Shown here piece by piece: positions 24,476 to 32,869 of a stretch of DNA of 54,439 nucleotides (positions are counted from its first letter, which is position 1; every line of letters starts with the position of its first letter). The stretch is from a virus. Made by a program: the position numbers and the translations under genes. The stretch covers positions 1-54,439 of the IMG/VR virus record IMGVR_UViG_3300037087_000771; one strand, 5' to 3'. The notes under the pieces are model-generated. The model was not told the origin of the DNA. It was given only the letters and a program-made list of their open reading frames with translations, and searched no databases.

Positions 24476-26085
24476 TTTGCCACCGGAGCCGCTCCAATCG
24501 CATGCGTCAATGTATTCACGACATCCGCTTCTGACATAGCCTTTGCCATATCTTCCGCTGCCTTGTACTCGCTCTTTCTTGCAGCCACACGGGCGTCATG
24601 AAGCGCCGCTCTGTTATCCTGATTCTCCTTGATCATTTCCCCTTCTGCGGTTTGAGCAGAGATCTCCAGGGCCTTGAGGGAGTCGGATACCGTTCCCTTT
24701 GACGTGAAAGCAGTTGCACGGTTGTTGTATTCAGAAACCTGGTGCTCGCTTCTCGCAGCCTGGGACTCAAGATCGGCTTCGCCCTCTTTTGTAATAGCCT
24801 CCCCAAGTTTTGGGATCGTCACCGTAATTTCGGTTTCCGCGTTCGTTACTCGTTGATCAAGGAGGGGTTCCTTTTCCTTCAGAAGATCCGTCTCTTCCTG
24901 GTACGCGAGGTTCTCGGCCTTGGCAACAGCCAGCTCCGACTCGATAAGGCCCTCCATTGCTTTCTGTGTCTTCAGGCGGACGGTATCGGCTTCGGTCTGC
25001 GAGACCCGAACATCGACCTCCTGTGTCTCAAGCTGAATGCGCCCGATCGCGGCCTCCACCTCTTGCTTTTTGATGGGAACTTCCGCAATATCGAAATCCA
25101 GGCGTTCTGCGTCGGCTTCGAGTATGGTCTTCTTCACAGAGATCTCTTTGATATCGAAGTCAATACGAGCGATGTCGGATTCGATTGTCCTCCTTTTCAC
25201 CACAACCTCGGAAGTATCCAGGTTGATCTGGGCTTTGTCTGCATTCAGACCAGCCTTCTTTACATCCACTTCCGCAGTCTCCAACTCAAGACGACCAATG
25301 TCTGCATCCAACCCCACCACGCGGACAGCAACTTCCGCGGTATCGAATTCAATGCGCTTGATGTCTGCCCCGAGCAGAGACTTCTTCGCCTCTACCTCTG
25401 CGGCGTCGAGATTTATCCTGCCGATATCGGCATTCAGATCGGCAACCCTTACCGAAACAGAGGCTAATCGGAAGGCGGCATCGGCAACCTGGGCCTGGAT
25501 CTCCAGCGCCCGGATACCGGTCTCAATGACATCGAGTTCGGCCTTCTGCGCGATCAACTGCTGCCGGGTGATTTCCGCCTCAACCTGGGCGCTTTCAAGC
25601 ACCTGCTCTTCTATTTTGGCTCCCAGTTCTACGATAACGGTGTTAGCCTTGGCTTGGGCTACGGTGAGTTCTGTGATCTTCGTCGCGAGCGCCTGCCGGT
25701 CGGATTCAAGTGCCTCAACCTTTGCATCAACCTCAGACGCCTTCTGGACAACCTTCCTCGTCTTGTTCAGCAGAGCCGCATCCTTCGCGGCAAGGGCCTG
25801 ATCTTCGATATACCGCTTCGCCGTGACATCGATGACCGAACGCTGCTCGTCAGCGGTCAACTCGGCCATAGCCTGGTCGTAGGAAAGAACCATCTGCGCG
25901 AGGGTTTCGTAGGTGATCTCTTTCAGGTAGTTGTACCCGTGGAGGTACGCCCCGGAATAGATACCGAACACGACAGCCCTGTCAGCAACGTGCACGGCCA
26001 GCATCCCAGGGATTTGATACTGGAAGACAGGCCATATCGACCGCCCCCGAACTAATCCCCTGTCCAAAACAGCCTGTCCCGTCAT
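24472..26085 (-). CDS. Coiled-coil virion protein with eight different 21-residue repeats
   Basis: 537 residues. A short mixed N-terminal part (SIWPVFQYQIPGMLAVHVAD, GIYSGAYLHGYNYLKEITYE) is followed by heptad-rich helix and then, at residues ~212-379, eight contiguous 21-residue units such as AKKSLLGADIKRIEFDTAEV and VKKTILEADAERLDFDIAEV (core: VKK-x-x-L-x-AD-I-x-R-I-x-x-D-x-AEV). A further helical part follows (AARSEHQVSEYNNRATAFTS). AAAGGAG precedes the start. The unit length equals that of the upstream neighbour, but the sequence is unrelated. Likely a rod-like tail or internal virion protein; the stop overlaps the next start. Confidence 0.72.
   Translation of the reverse strand: MTGQAVLDRGLVRGRSIWPVFQYQIPGMLAVHVADRAVVFGIYSGAYLHGYNYLKEITYETLAQMVLSYDQAMAELTADEQRSVIDVTAKRYIEDQALAAKDAALLNKTRKVVQKASEVDAKVEALESDRQALATKITELTVAQAKANTVIVELGAKIEEQVLESAQVEAEITRQQLIAQKAELDVIETGIRALEIQAQVADAAFRLASVSVRVADLNADIGRINLDAAEVEAKKSLLGADIKRIEFDTAEVAVRVVGLDADIGRLELETAEVDVKKAGLNADKAQINLDTSEVVVKRRTIESDIARIDFDIKEISVKKTILEADAERLDFDIAEVPIKKQEVEAAIGRIQLETQEVDVRVSQTEADTVRLKTQKAMEGLIESELAVAKAENLAYQEETDLLKEKEPLLDQRVTNAETEITVTIPKLGEAITKEGEADLESQAARSEHQVSEYNNRATAFTSKGTVSDSLKALEISAQTAEGEMIKENQDNRAALHDARVAARKSEYKAAEDMAKAMSEADVVNTLTHAIGAAPVAK
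24949..25452 (-). repeat. Tandem 63-base coding repeat, 8 copies (ADIxRI..AEV units)
   Basis: Eight in-frame 21-codon units, from VRVADLNADIGRINLDAAEV to VRVSQTEADTVRLKTQKAME (the last copy is degenerate). Alternate units begin VRV or VKK/AKK, hinting at an underlying 42-residue super-repeat in the first half. DNA copies are diverged, so amino-acid pattern and not recent duplication is what is conserved. Confidence 0.85.
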
Positions 26086-26097
26086 CGTTCTTCTCCT

Positions 26098-27747
26098 TTA
26101 CGCAAGCAAATGGATCAACTTCTCGGTCAACTTCACAGTCTTCGTGTTGTAGATCATGATATTGTTGTGCTCAGTGAGAGCAGTGGCAAGTCGATTTACT
26201 TCGCTGACTTGTCCCGCGAGATCCGCTCTCTCTGCAGCATACCTGGCAGCTTCGACCTTGGCGAGATGAGACTCCTTAATGGCCACTTCATTTCCACCTA
26301 TTTTGTTGATGTACTCAATCTCTTTTGTTGACTCAGTCTCCATCGCCGTCCTGATTAGCCCGAGTTGGAGCTGAAGGGCTGTGGCAACCGTCAGTCGTGC
26401 CGTTGCCCTTTGAAGTTCCAGCTCCGCTCGGTCTCTTTCGATGGTGATCTTTTTCCCTTCCAGGGTGATCTCCTTTCCCATCAGCACCAGATCCTCGGTA
26501 AGTCGTAAAATCTTCTTCTCGGACATCGTTACCTTTTCCTGGGCAAGCGCTATGTGGTTTGCGAGTTGCGCCATCATCTCGTCGGCGAGTTCTTGGCTGG
26601 CCAGGGCCTTCCGGGTCATCGGTTCGAGGAGCTTCAGTAATTCTTTGGTGAGCAGTTCACTCTCGGCAGCCTTGCGAGACATAGGGTCCAGCAGTTTGTT
26701 CAGCTCCGTCGTCAGCTCCTTGGTCTTATTGGCCTTATCGGTCATCGGCTGCAACAGCGTGGCCTGTTCCGTCGTGAACTCGTCGGTCTTGTCGGCCTTG
26801 TTGGTCATGGGCTCGATCAGTGTGCCCAACTCCGTAGTCAGAGCTTCCGTGGCGGCTACTTTATTCAGCATGGGTTGCAGCAGTTCGTGTTGCCTGCCGG
26901 TCAGTGTGGTTATCGCCGCCGCCTTACCGGTCATCGGCTGCAGCAAGTCAACCATCCTATCGGCCAGGGCCAGTGTCTTATTGGCCTTCTCGATCGTGGG
27001 GGCCAGAAGTTCTGCTTGCGCTGCAGTGTTGGCTCCCGTCGTCGCCGCCTTCACTTCCATCGCAGGAAGGACCTCGGCAGTCGTTCTGTCAGCAACCTCC
27101 TTTTCATAGTTTGCCTTCTCTTCCCGTGCGGGCATGATAACCGTTGCTTCCGCATCGAGAACAGCGCTTTGTGCCGCCAGGGCGGCCATGATATAGGGGA
27201 TCACATCCAACTTCCGCCGAGCCGCCGCCAGCTTTGCCGCAGCCAACTGCTCTTCCAGGGGAAGAGGGAGAAGCTCAACCTCTTCCTTCTGCCGTTTGAT
27301 ATCTTCGATCTGGACCTCGATAGCGACCTTGGACAGGAGTACCGCTATTTCCCGGAACTCCTGATCGATCATCAGACCGTCAATTGCTTCGCCCCTCAGC
27401 GACCGGATCAGCTCCTTGTCGGCGAATTCAGTCTGCAGATCCGAGAAGAGCTGCATCTTTTCGAGTTCCCAGGCCATGACGGCCTGCTTCAGGGAAATGT
27501 CGTTCTCCAATCCCAGAGCCTTCAGTTCGCGGTCGATCGCCTCGCCCATGATCTTCTGGTTGTACTCGGTCAACTTAATCTTGCTGTCGATCTCGACATC
27601 GGTGAGCGCCTCAACCGCAAAACCCGGCATCGCTGAGAAGTTCCTGGATGCCACGGCAGAGAGAATCGCTGCAGTGCTCTTTTTGAATTCCCGGAAGACC
27701 TCGCTCTTTCCCTTGTACCAAAGGCTATTCTCGGATGTGGTCCCCAT
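26098..27747 (-). CDS. Coiled-coil virion protein with seven 21-residue repeats
   Basis: 549 residues, nearly all helical and Ala/Glu/Lys/Leu-rich. Residues ~247-393 are seven consecutive 21-residue units of the form LL-x-PM-x-x-KA-x-x-t-x-x-L-t-x-e (for example LLQPMTDKANKTKELTTELN; LLEPMTRKALASQELADEMM). Three heptads equal 21 residues, so a regular coiled coil interrupted by a Pro at position 4 of each unit is likely. Flanking regions are also heptad-like (ELELQRATARLTVATALQLQ). A GAGGT site precedes the start. Its downstream neighbour has a different 21-residue repeat. A tail rod, tape-measure-like or internal virion protein are possible; no family recognised. Confidence 0.72.
   Translation of the reverse strand: MGTTSENSLWYKGKSEVFREFKKSTAAILSAVASRNFSAMPGFAVEALTDVEIDSKIKLTEYNQKIMGEAIDRELKALGLENDISLKQAVMAWELEKMQLFSDLQTEFADKELIRSLRGEAIDGLMIDQEFREIAVLLSKVAIEVQIEDIKRQKEEVELLPLPLEEQLAAAKLAAARRKLDVIPYIMAALAAQSAVLDAEATVIMPAREEKANYEKEVADRTTAEVLPAMEVKAATTGANTAAQAELLAPTIEKANKTLALADRMVDLLQPMTGKAAAITTLTGRQHELLQPMLNKVAATEALTTELGTLIEPMTNKADKTDEFTTEQATLLQPMTDKANKTKELTTELNKLLDPMSRKAAESELLTKELLKLLEPMTRKALASQELADEMMAQLANHIALAQEKVTMSEKKILRLTEDLVLMGKEITLEGKKITIERDRAELELQRATARLTVATALQLQLGLIRTAMETESTKEIEYINKIGGNEVAIKESHLAKVEAARYAAERADLAGQVSEVNRLATALTEHNNIMIYNTKTVKLTEKLIHLLA
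26569..27009 (-). repeat. Tandem 63-base coding repeat, 7 copies (LLxPM units)
   Basis: Seven in-frame 21-codon units without gaps, from LLAPTIEKANKTLALADRMV to LLEPMTRKALASQELADEMM. Protein conservation is strong at the Leu-Leu-x-Pro-Met core and the Lys at position 8, while DNA copies have diverged. This implies old duplications held by structural selection. Confidence 0.85.
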
Positions 27748-27750
27748 CGT

Positions 27751-28293
27751 TTACCTCGTCAATACTATCGGGAACAGCTCTGTCTGCCCCAGCTCGTCAA
27801 ACTCTGCCACCAGGAATGTCCATTTCGTCCCCATTAGACTCCTGGGGAAAAACGCCTTGGAACGCAGGATCGGGATGCTACTTCCGACGCTGCCAACTTC
27901 CGCCCGGACTATGGGCGCGGCTCCCGTGACATCAAATACACCTGCCCGAAAACGCTTCCGGTTGTTCGTCCCGAATATGGATGGCGATAGAACGACGCCG
28001 TCATGGATGTCCGCCCCGGCATCCGTTGTCCCTTCTAAAATGTAGATCCCTTCTTCCCGTGCTGCATAAGCTATTCCTTCATCAACAGCGTAAGAGTTGA
28101 ACGAAAACCCACTGTAGACGGACGGCTCGAATGTCTTCCCGTTGAACGCCCATGCCTCCCATACGTCGCCGCTTACCGCGCCCAGGTCCTCCAGGAGAAG
28201 AGCTTCGAGGATCAGGGACCCAACAAGTCCCTGCTGGATCTCCTCGTCAGTGAGGATTATGGAAGAGACCAGGGTTTCATTGATTTCTAACAT
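27751..28293 (-). CDS. Acidic N-terminus virion protein, 180 aa
   Basis: The first ~45 residues (LEINETLVSSIILTDEEIQQ, LILEALLLEDLGAVSG) echo the acidic repeat style of the preceding gene. The rest is a compact, ordinary-composition domain (GFSFNSYAVDEGIAYAAREE, then RAEVGSVGSSIPILRSKAFF and TKWTFLVAEFDELGQTELFP). AGGTGAAGC precedes the start and only three bases separate its stop from the next start. Tail-region structural protein by context; no family recognised. Confidence 0.65.
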   Translation of the reverse strand: MLEINETLVSSIILTDEEIQQGLVGSLILEALLLEDLGAVSGDVWEAWAFNGKTFEPSVYSGFSFNSYAVDEGIAYAAREEGIYILEGTTDAGADIHDGVVLSPSIFGTNNRKRFRAGVFDVTGAAPIVRAEVGSVGSSIPILRSKAFFPRSLMGTKWTFLVAEFDELGQTELFPIVLTR

Positions 28294-28300
28294 GCTTCAC

Positions 28301-29539
28301 CTATCCTATGATGTCTCCAATGTCGCAGCCGCTTTCAACCAGAACCTCAAATACCCACCGCAGTAGCTCCACGTCTTCCAGGGCAAGTCCCTCCTCGATA
28401 ATAAGCCCTTGGATGTACGAATCGATATCCGCGAAGACCAGGGATTCGCTGGCCAATGCCACGAGGGACCCCACCGGGACCGCCACGTCGCTGGAATGGA
28501 CTCTCTCCGCAACCAACTCGTCGAAGGATAAGAATGATACCTCCCCGTCCGTCATATCCACGATCTCGTCCGCGAGACAGACATAATACCGCTCAGGGAT
28601 CGCATCGCTCTCTGCGTGGATCTCGTCAGCTACTGAGTGAGCAAGAATGACTCCGCTTTCAGAAACCTCCTGGACAGTCAGCTCCTCGTAGACCTCGCAG
28701 CCAAGAATTTCATAGAGGGCATCCGCAAAGGCGACCCCCTCCTCGATCGTATGCACAAAGTATTTCTCATGGGTCCCCTCGTCCCATACAAAGAACACTT
28801 CCTCAGTACAGGGATGGATCACGACTCCGGGGATCAGTTCAGTGTTGAAGAAGACATACTCATCCGCTAACTTTCCGATGATCTCCTGGAGGGTATCGGT
28901 ATCGACTAGGGATTCGACCACCAGGTGATCCCAGCCCCATACGATTCTTTCCCAGAAGAAGAACTCCTCCAGGCATTGAGAGATGAATAGGTACTCCTGC
29001 GTGACTTCGTGTCGCATGTTCACGAGGTCCGAGACAGTGAGATAGAGTCGTAGGTAAATCGGCAGGTATGGCTGCGGTTCCTCCATGCTGATATTAAAGG
29101 ACTCAAAGATACTATCCCAGTAATATGGGACAGCATTCGCATAGGAGGAGAGGATCTGAAGCTCGTCCGAGACCTCTTCCAGGTACACATCAGACCCGCT
29201 CATAACAACGTCAAGGTGCATGTGCGCGACCTTGATGGGCATGAGGGGCGCTGTGTAAACGACATTCAGGACCGATTGCTTTACCCGGATGGGAGCACCG
29301 CCGAAGATTTCAGCGAAGGCAATGGTGTCGCCAACACTCGGAAAGTGATAGGGCGTAAAGGCTTCCTGGATGCCGAGGGTTTCCTCGATCTGGTCTGTCC
29401 AGACAACATAAGCCTCGTGTCCAAGGTCGAAAGATTCTTCAACCAGGTCATCGAACACCAGCCCAGAGACATTCACGTTGCCCTGCTGATACTCGGTAAG
29501 CCACAGATATTCATCTACTGCGAGTTCGATGTCAGCCAT
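28301..29539 (-). CDS. Acidic virion protein of unknown function, 412 aa
   Basis: Extremely rich in Glu, Asp, Val, Leu and aromatic residues and almost free of Lys (for example LAVDEYLWLTEYQQGNVNVS, then LVFDDLVEESFDLGHEAYVV and ALASESLVFADIDSYIQGLI). Hydrophobic positions alternate with acidic ones in loosely repeated 'x-E-x-L-x-F-x-D' units over the whole length. The start shares one base with the upstream stop. The acidic half of the 712-aa protein and the next gene share this style. I do not recognise a family; the low pI suggests a charge-driven assembly partner or cation-binding stalk. Confidence 0.65.
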   Translation of the reverse strand: MADIELAVDEYLWLTEYQQGNVNVSGLVFDDLVEESFDLGHEAYVVWTDQIEETLGIQEAFTPYHFPSVGDTIAFAEIFGGAPIRVKQSVLNVVYTAPLMPIKVAHMHLDVVMSGSDVYLEEVSDELQILSSYANAVPYYWDSIFESFNISMEEPQPYLPIYLRLYLTVSDLVNMRHEVTQEYLFISQCLEEFFFWERIVWGWDHLVVESLVDTDTLQEIIGKLADEYVFFNTELIPGVVIHPCTEEVFFVWDEGTHEKYFVHTIEEGVAFADALYEILGCEVYEELTVQEVSESGVILAHSVADEIHAESDAIPERYYVCLADEIVDMTDGEVSFLSFDELVAERVHSSDVAVPVGSLVALASESLVFADIDSYIQGLIIEEGLALEDVELLRWVFEVLVESGCDIGDIIG

Positions 29540-30720
29540 TATTCGTCCATGACCTCATCTGCAATCCCAATATCGTCTAACAGCACGCCGGTCCATATCG
29601 ATTCTCTGAATATGAATCCGAACAGAGACTCGTCCAGAATCTGTTTTGTCCAGTCCACGGTCAGATCGGGGACCAGATTGTAATAAACATCCAAGAACTG
29701 ATAGGCCCATCCGGAAAACTTCTTTGCCAGGGAGTTCGTGACAACGGTGTCGTTCCCGGACGACTTGTAGAGCGGGATCAGCGCATTGGGAGGCGGCGTC
29801 CCCGGCGTGGCGACGCTACGCGCTGCGGTTCGATGGTTGACGGCAATGAGCGTCGATTCCACGGGGATGGCGGTATTGCCAAAAGACATCGTTTCCTGTG
29901 CAAGATCCTGCTCTGCTTGGATGTAGTCCGGCTCAACCGCGGGATCGAACACTGGGTCGTCAATCAGCGAAACCCGTGGAGTGTTATCAGGGGCGGCGAG
30001 CCCGTTGATGTATGGGGACCAATCGATCCTGTCGCCGTCGCCCACGGGGTAAATCGTCTTAACAAAGATGTCGCCCAGAAAATCATTATGATAACCTCCA
30101 TCGTCATCACAAATGTAAAGGGAGTCCAGCTTCAGGGTGGCATTGAATTGGACTCTGTTTATTTTTGCCCGTGGGTCGAAGGGGTTGTTCCCAAAGCCGG
30201 TCCCTGCCGCGGTCATGATCCCCGTGGCGGTGTGGACAACTTTCCCGTTCACGCCGCACTTCACCTGCCCGTTCGTGTAATCCGTGACATCAACCAATAT
30301 CTCGATAAAGGTAAAGGCTGACTGTATGAATGGGGCTGAGATGTAAGCCGAAGACGCAATCAACGGGTATCCGGTTCCTTCCCCCGTCCAGAACTGGAAT
30401 GTCAGCCCGCTGGTTGTCGGGACTACCCGAACGCGGAAATTCTCATAAGTCCCATACAAAAACTGGACATAAAAGGTTTTATCCCCGTAATAGTTTGCCT
30501 TCGGCAGAAGCGCGAAACCGACAACAATTCGGTCGCATGACCTCGCAAGCGTGAACGATGCTACGTTGGGACTATACGTGCCGTTGACATTGAGTTCCAG
30601 AAGACTCGTACCCCACCGGCCGGCCCCGGCAACGATCTGCCGGTTGGTGTCGGTATTCCAACCAAGGGCCATCAAAGCCGCTGCCGTCACATGGTCGAAT
30701 GATTCGCAGTATTTCAACAT
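29539..30720 (-). CDS. Lectin-like tail protein, paralogue of the preceding gene
   Basis: 393 residues. Opens MLKYCESFDHVTAAALMALG, with a beta-sandwich pattern (FTFIEILVDVTDYTNGQVKC, 'NGKVVHTATG') and the segment LYICDDDGGYHNDFLGDIFV, which lines up with VYICNDEGEFNNTFLGNIKI in the preceding protein. The two therefore appear to be duplicates sharing the N-terminal domain. The last 60 residues turn acidic and end in EVMDE. The start codon follows the preceding stop by two bases. The ribosome site is weak (GGGGAT), so translation may depend on coupling. Confidence 0.65.
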   Translation of the reverse strand: MLKYCESFDHVTAAALMALGWNTDTNRQIVAGAGRWGTSLLELNVNGTYSPNVASFTLARSCDRIVVGFALLPKANYYGDKTFYVQFLYGTYENFRVRVVPTTSGLTFQFWTGEGTGYPLIASSAYISAPFIQSAFTFIEILVDVTDYTNGQVKCGVNGKVVHTATGIMTAAGTGFGNNPFDPRAKINRVQFNATLKLDSLYICDDDGGYHNDFLGDIFVKTIYPVGDGDRIDWSPYINGLAAPDNTPRVSLIDDPVFDPAVEPDYIQAEQDLAQETMSFGNTAIPVESTLIAVNHRTAARSVATPGTPPPNALIPLYKSSGNDTVVTNSLAKKFSGWAYQFLDVYYNLVPDLTVDWTKQILDESLFGFIFRESIWTGVLLDDIGIADEVMDE

Positions 30721-30722
30721 AA

Positions 30723-32861
30723 TTAAGATCCCCAGGGGTTATCTCCGGTATGATCCCCATCATTGCCCGTCTGTTCAACCGGAGCTACCTGCCAACTATT
30801 CACGACCATCCCGAACATGGTTTCGTATCGCCAATGCTGCGTGTAGACATAATCCGCGAACAGGGTATAGTCACCAAACAGCTCAACCCAGAAGCCGTCA
30901 TGGGGGTCTTCGGCTATGCTGAACTCGTCTTCTGCAATCAAGCCGACCCCCTGAACCACTTCGTCATCAGGGTAGAGATACTCTTCAAGGAGCTCGTGGT
31001 TGTCCCACGGTTCGTCAGCGTCGATGGCGAATTCGTCTTCAATCAGTTCATGGTTGTCCCACAGGTAGGGCTCTTCAAGGCCGAATGTCTCTTCCAGGGC
31101 CATAAGGAAAGCAATGGCGGTCTCGTCTGTTGCCTCAAGGGTGTCCGTAAACAGCTCTTCCCAGAAGCCGTCCGCCCAGTCTGCGGCATCCAGTAATTCG
31201 TCGATCAGGTCAATATATTGCACAAAGATTTCATCGGCAAACCCGACGAACTCGCCTGCGAACAGGACTGTGTATGGCAGATATTCGGAGAACTCAAGGG
31301 TCTCATTCAGGAATCGATTTACGCCACGATTCCCCTCGGTAAGGGATTCAAACACGAGTGACTCATAGAACGCCCATACATACTCAAGCGTTGGATCGGC
31401 TGCGGCATCAAACCTGTCATCGACGAATTCTTCAAAATACCTGTGTGTAAAGTCCAGGAACGCAAGTTCTTCGCTCACCGTGTCATAAATCGTTAGGCTT
31501 ATGCGAACAATCGCCGGGTCGTATGTTTCCGGTTCGATTATCACGGGAGTCAGCTCAAGGCCCCACTCGGAGGCGTCAACTGCGGAGGCAGACCACCGAA
31601 GATACTGTTCGCCTGGTTCTATCGTCTCTTCGTTTTCCCAAACGAAATGCCGGGCCTCAAACTGTGCTCTCTTAATAAGAGGCGCATCCATCGGCTTGCT
31701 TTCGATCAGCTCAAACCCGAGCTTTCTGACGGCTGTAAGGGGGGCTTGCGGAGTATCCAAAAATAGCGGCTGCAGCAGTGTATGAAGGATGGCCCCGTAG
31801 ATTTTCGAGTACGTGCCCAGTGCGTTCAGGGAGTTGTAACGCATCAACTGGCGGTCGCCATGCTCTTCCAATGTGAAATAATTCCCGGCGAATGGTTCCC
31901 ACGGGATGAACAACGGGGTCGTTTCAGGGTCGGGAATCGGACTCGGAAGAGCATTGACGGTATCTATGAAGTCCTCATCGACGGTGCGAAACCTATACGT
32001 ATCTGCGAATGGGACGCTGTTGTTCTCTGACCCATCACCAGAAACCGCCACACACCTGATCTTGATATTTCCAAGAAAGGTGTTGTTGAACTCACCTTCG
32101 TCATTGCAGATGTAGACATCATCCATCCCTACGTTGGCGCTCTGGTACATAGAGTACCAGCTCAAACCCGAATGAATTCTTACGGCATCTATGAGATACG
32201 ATACATTCACCCCTGATTCGGGACCCGTCATGATGCTGCTTTTCAGCAAATTATTGGCCCCTCCCCGACTTCCCAGGCGGACCTCCGCCCAGGCTTGGGG
32301 CTGTGCGACGACGTTCCCCATGAGCGTCATCCCGGCCTGAATGTATCGCCAATCACCATTTAACAGGTTCGCCGTTGAGTTGATCCGACCCGTTTGCGTA
32401 AGGGGGCTGGTTCCTACAAAAGTCCAAGTGACATCGATATATGACGCTGAAATGCTCAGGGTGCAGGTGGCGACTAAAGCCCCGCCTGCATAACCCAGGT
32501 CCGAGATATATCCCACGCCAATAGTGGGAGGCGTCGCTTTATTGTAAGACACCCCTTTTACAAACTCTACGGTAATCAAGACAGTCCCCCCAACGGAGGC
32601 TTTACGAAACGCGAACCCCGTGAAGACCGTCCTGGACGGTTTGATGGGGGTCATGAGGGTGTACGACATCCCCTGTATTGCTCTGCCTTCCGGTCTCGTG
32701 GCGTATGCCTTGGCTGGGGTAAATGTTGTGTCAGGACCGTGCACAATCGAAGCCGGGATTGTACCTGAGCCATTATTTATTCCGTCAAAGGAAAAATAAC
32801 CCCATTTTCGCCAGAGGTCGTAAGGACTGAATGTTTCAAAGCCGTCTGCAAACAGTAGCAT
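30723..32861 (-). CDS. Tail protein with lectin-like N-terminus and acidic C-terminal half
   Basis: 712 residues in two contrasting parts. Residues 1-~290 (LLFADGFETFSPYDLWRKW, ... VSYLIDAVRIHSG..., GMDDVYICNDEGEFNNTFLG) look like a concanavalin-type beta-sandwich, with the 'DGFE' opening and 'D.vYiCndeG.fn..FLG.i' motif. A related motif is in the next gene (30720-29539). Residues ~430-712 are strikingly acidic and aromatic (FWEELFTDTLEATDETAIAF, WDNHELIEDEFAIDADEP followed by WDNHELLEEYLYPDDE, a direct local repeat). The second half resembles the acidic proteins encoded further on. Probably a fibre or adhesin component. Confidence 0.65.
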   Translation of the reverse strand: MLLFADGFETFSPYDLWRKWGYFSFDGINNGSGTIPASIVHGPDTTFTPAKAYATRPEGRAIQGMSYTLMTPIKPSRTVFTGFAFRKASVGGTVLITVEFVKGVSYNKATPPTIGVGYISDLGYAGGALVATCTLSISASYIDVTWTFVGTSPLTQTGRINSTANLLNGDWRYIQAGMTLMGNVVAQPQAWAEVRLGSRGGANNLLKSSIMTGPESGVNVSYLIDAVRIHSGLSWYSMYQSANVGMDDVYICNDEGEFNNTFLGNIKIRCVAVSGDGSENNSVPFADTYRFRTVDEDFIDTVNALPSPIPDPETTPLFIPWEPFAGNYFTLEEHGDRQLMRYNSLNALGTYSKIYGAILHTLLQPLFLDTPQAPLTAVRKLGFELIESKPMDAPLIKRAQFEARHFVWENEETIEPGEQYLRWSASAVDASEWGLELTPVIIEPETYDPAIVRISLTIYDTVSEELAFLDFTHRYFEEFVDDRFDAAADPTLEYVWAFYESLVFESLTEGNRGVNRFLNETLEFSEYLPYTVLFAGEFVGFADEIFVQYIDLIDELLDAADWADGFWEELFTDTLEATDETAIAFLMALEETFGLEEPYLWDNHELIEDEFAIDADEPWDNHELLEEYLYPDDEVVQGVGLIAEDEFSIAEDPHDGFWVELFGDYTLFADYVYTQHWRYETMFGMVVNSWQVAPVEQTGNDGDHTGDNPWGS

Positions 32862-32869
32862 GGCCTACC

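Noticed and set aside
24949-27009. CRISPR array suggested by regular 63-base repeats
   Set aside because: Repeats are contiguous coding units with diverged DNA, no spacers and no Cas genes.
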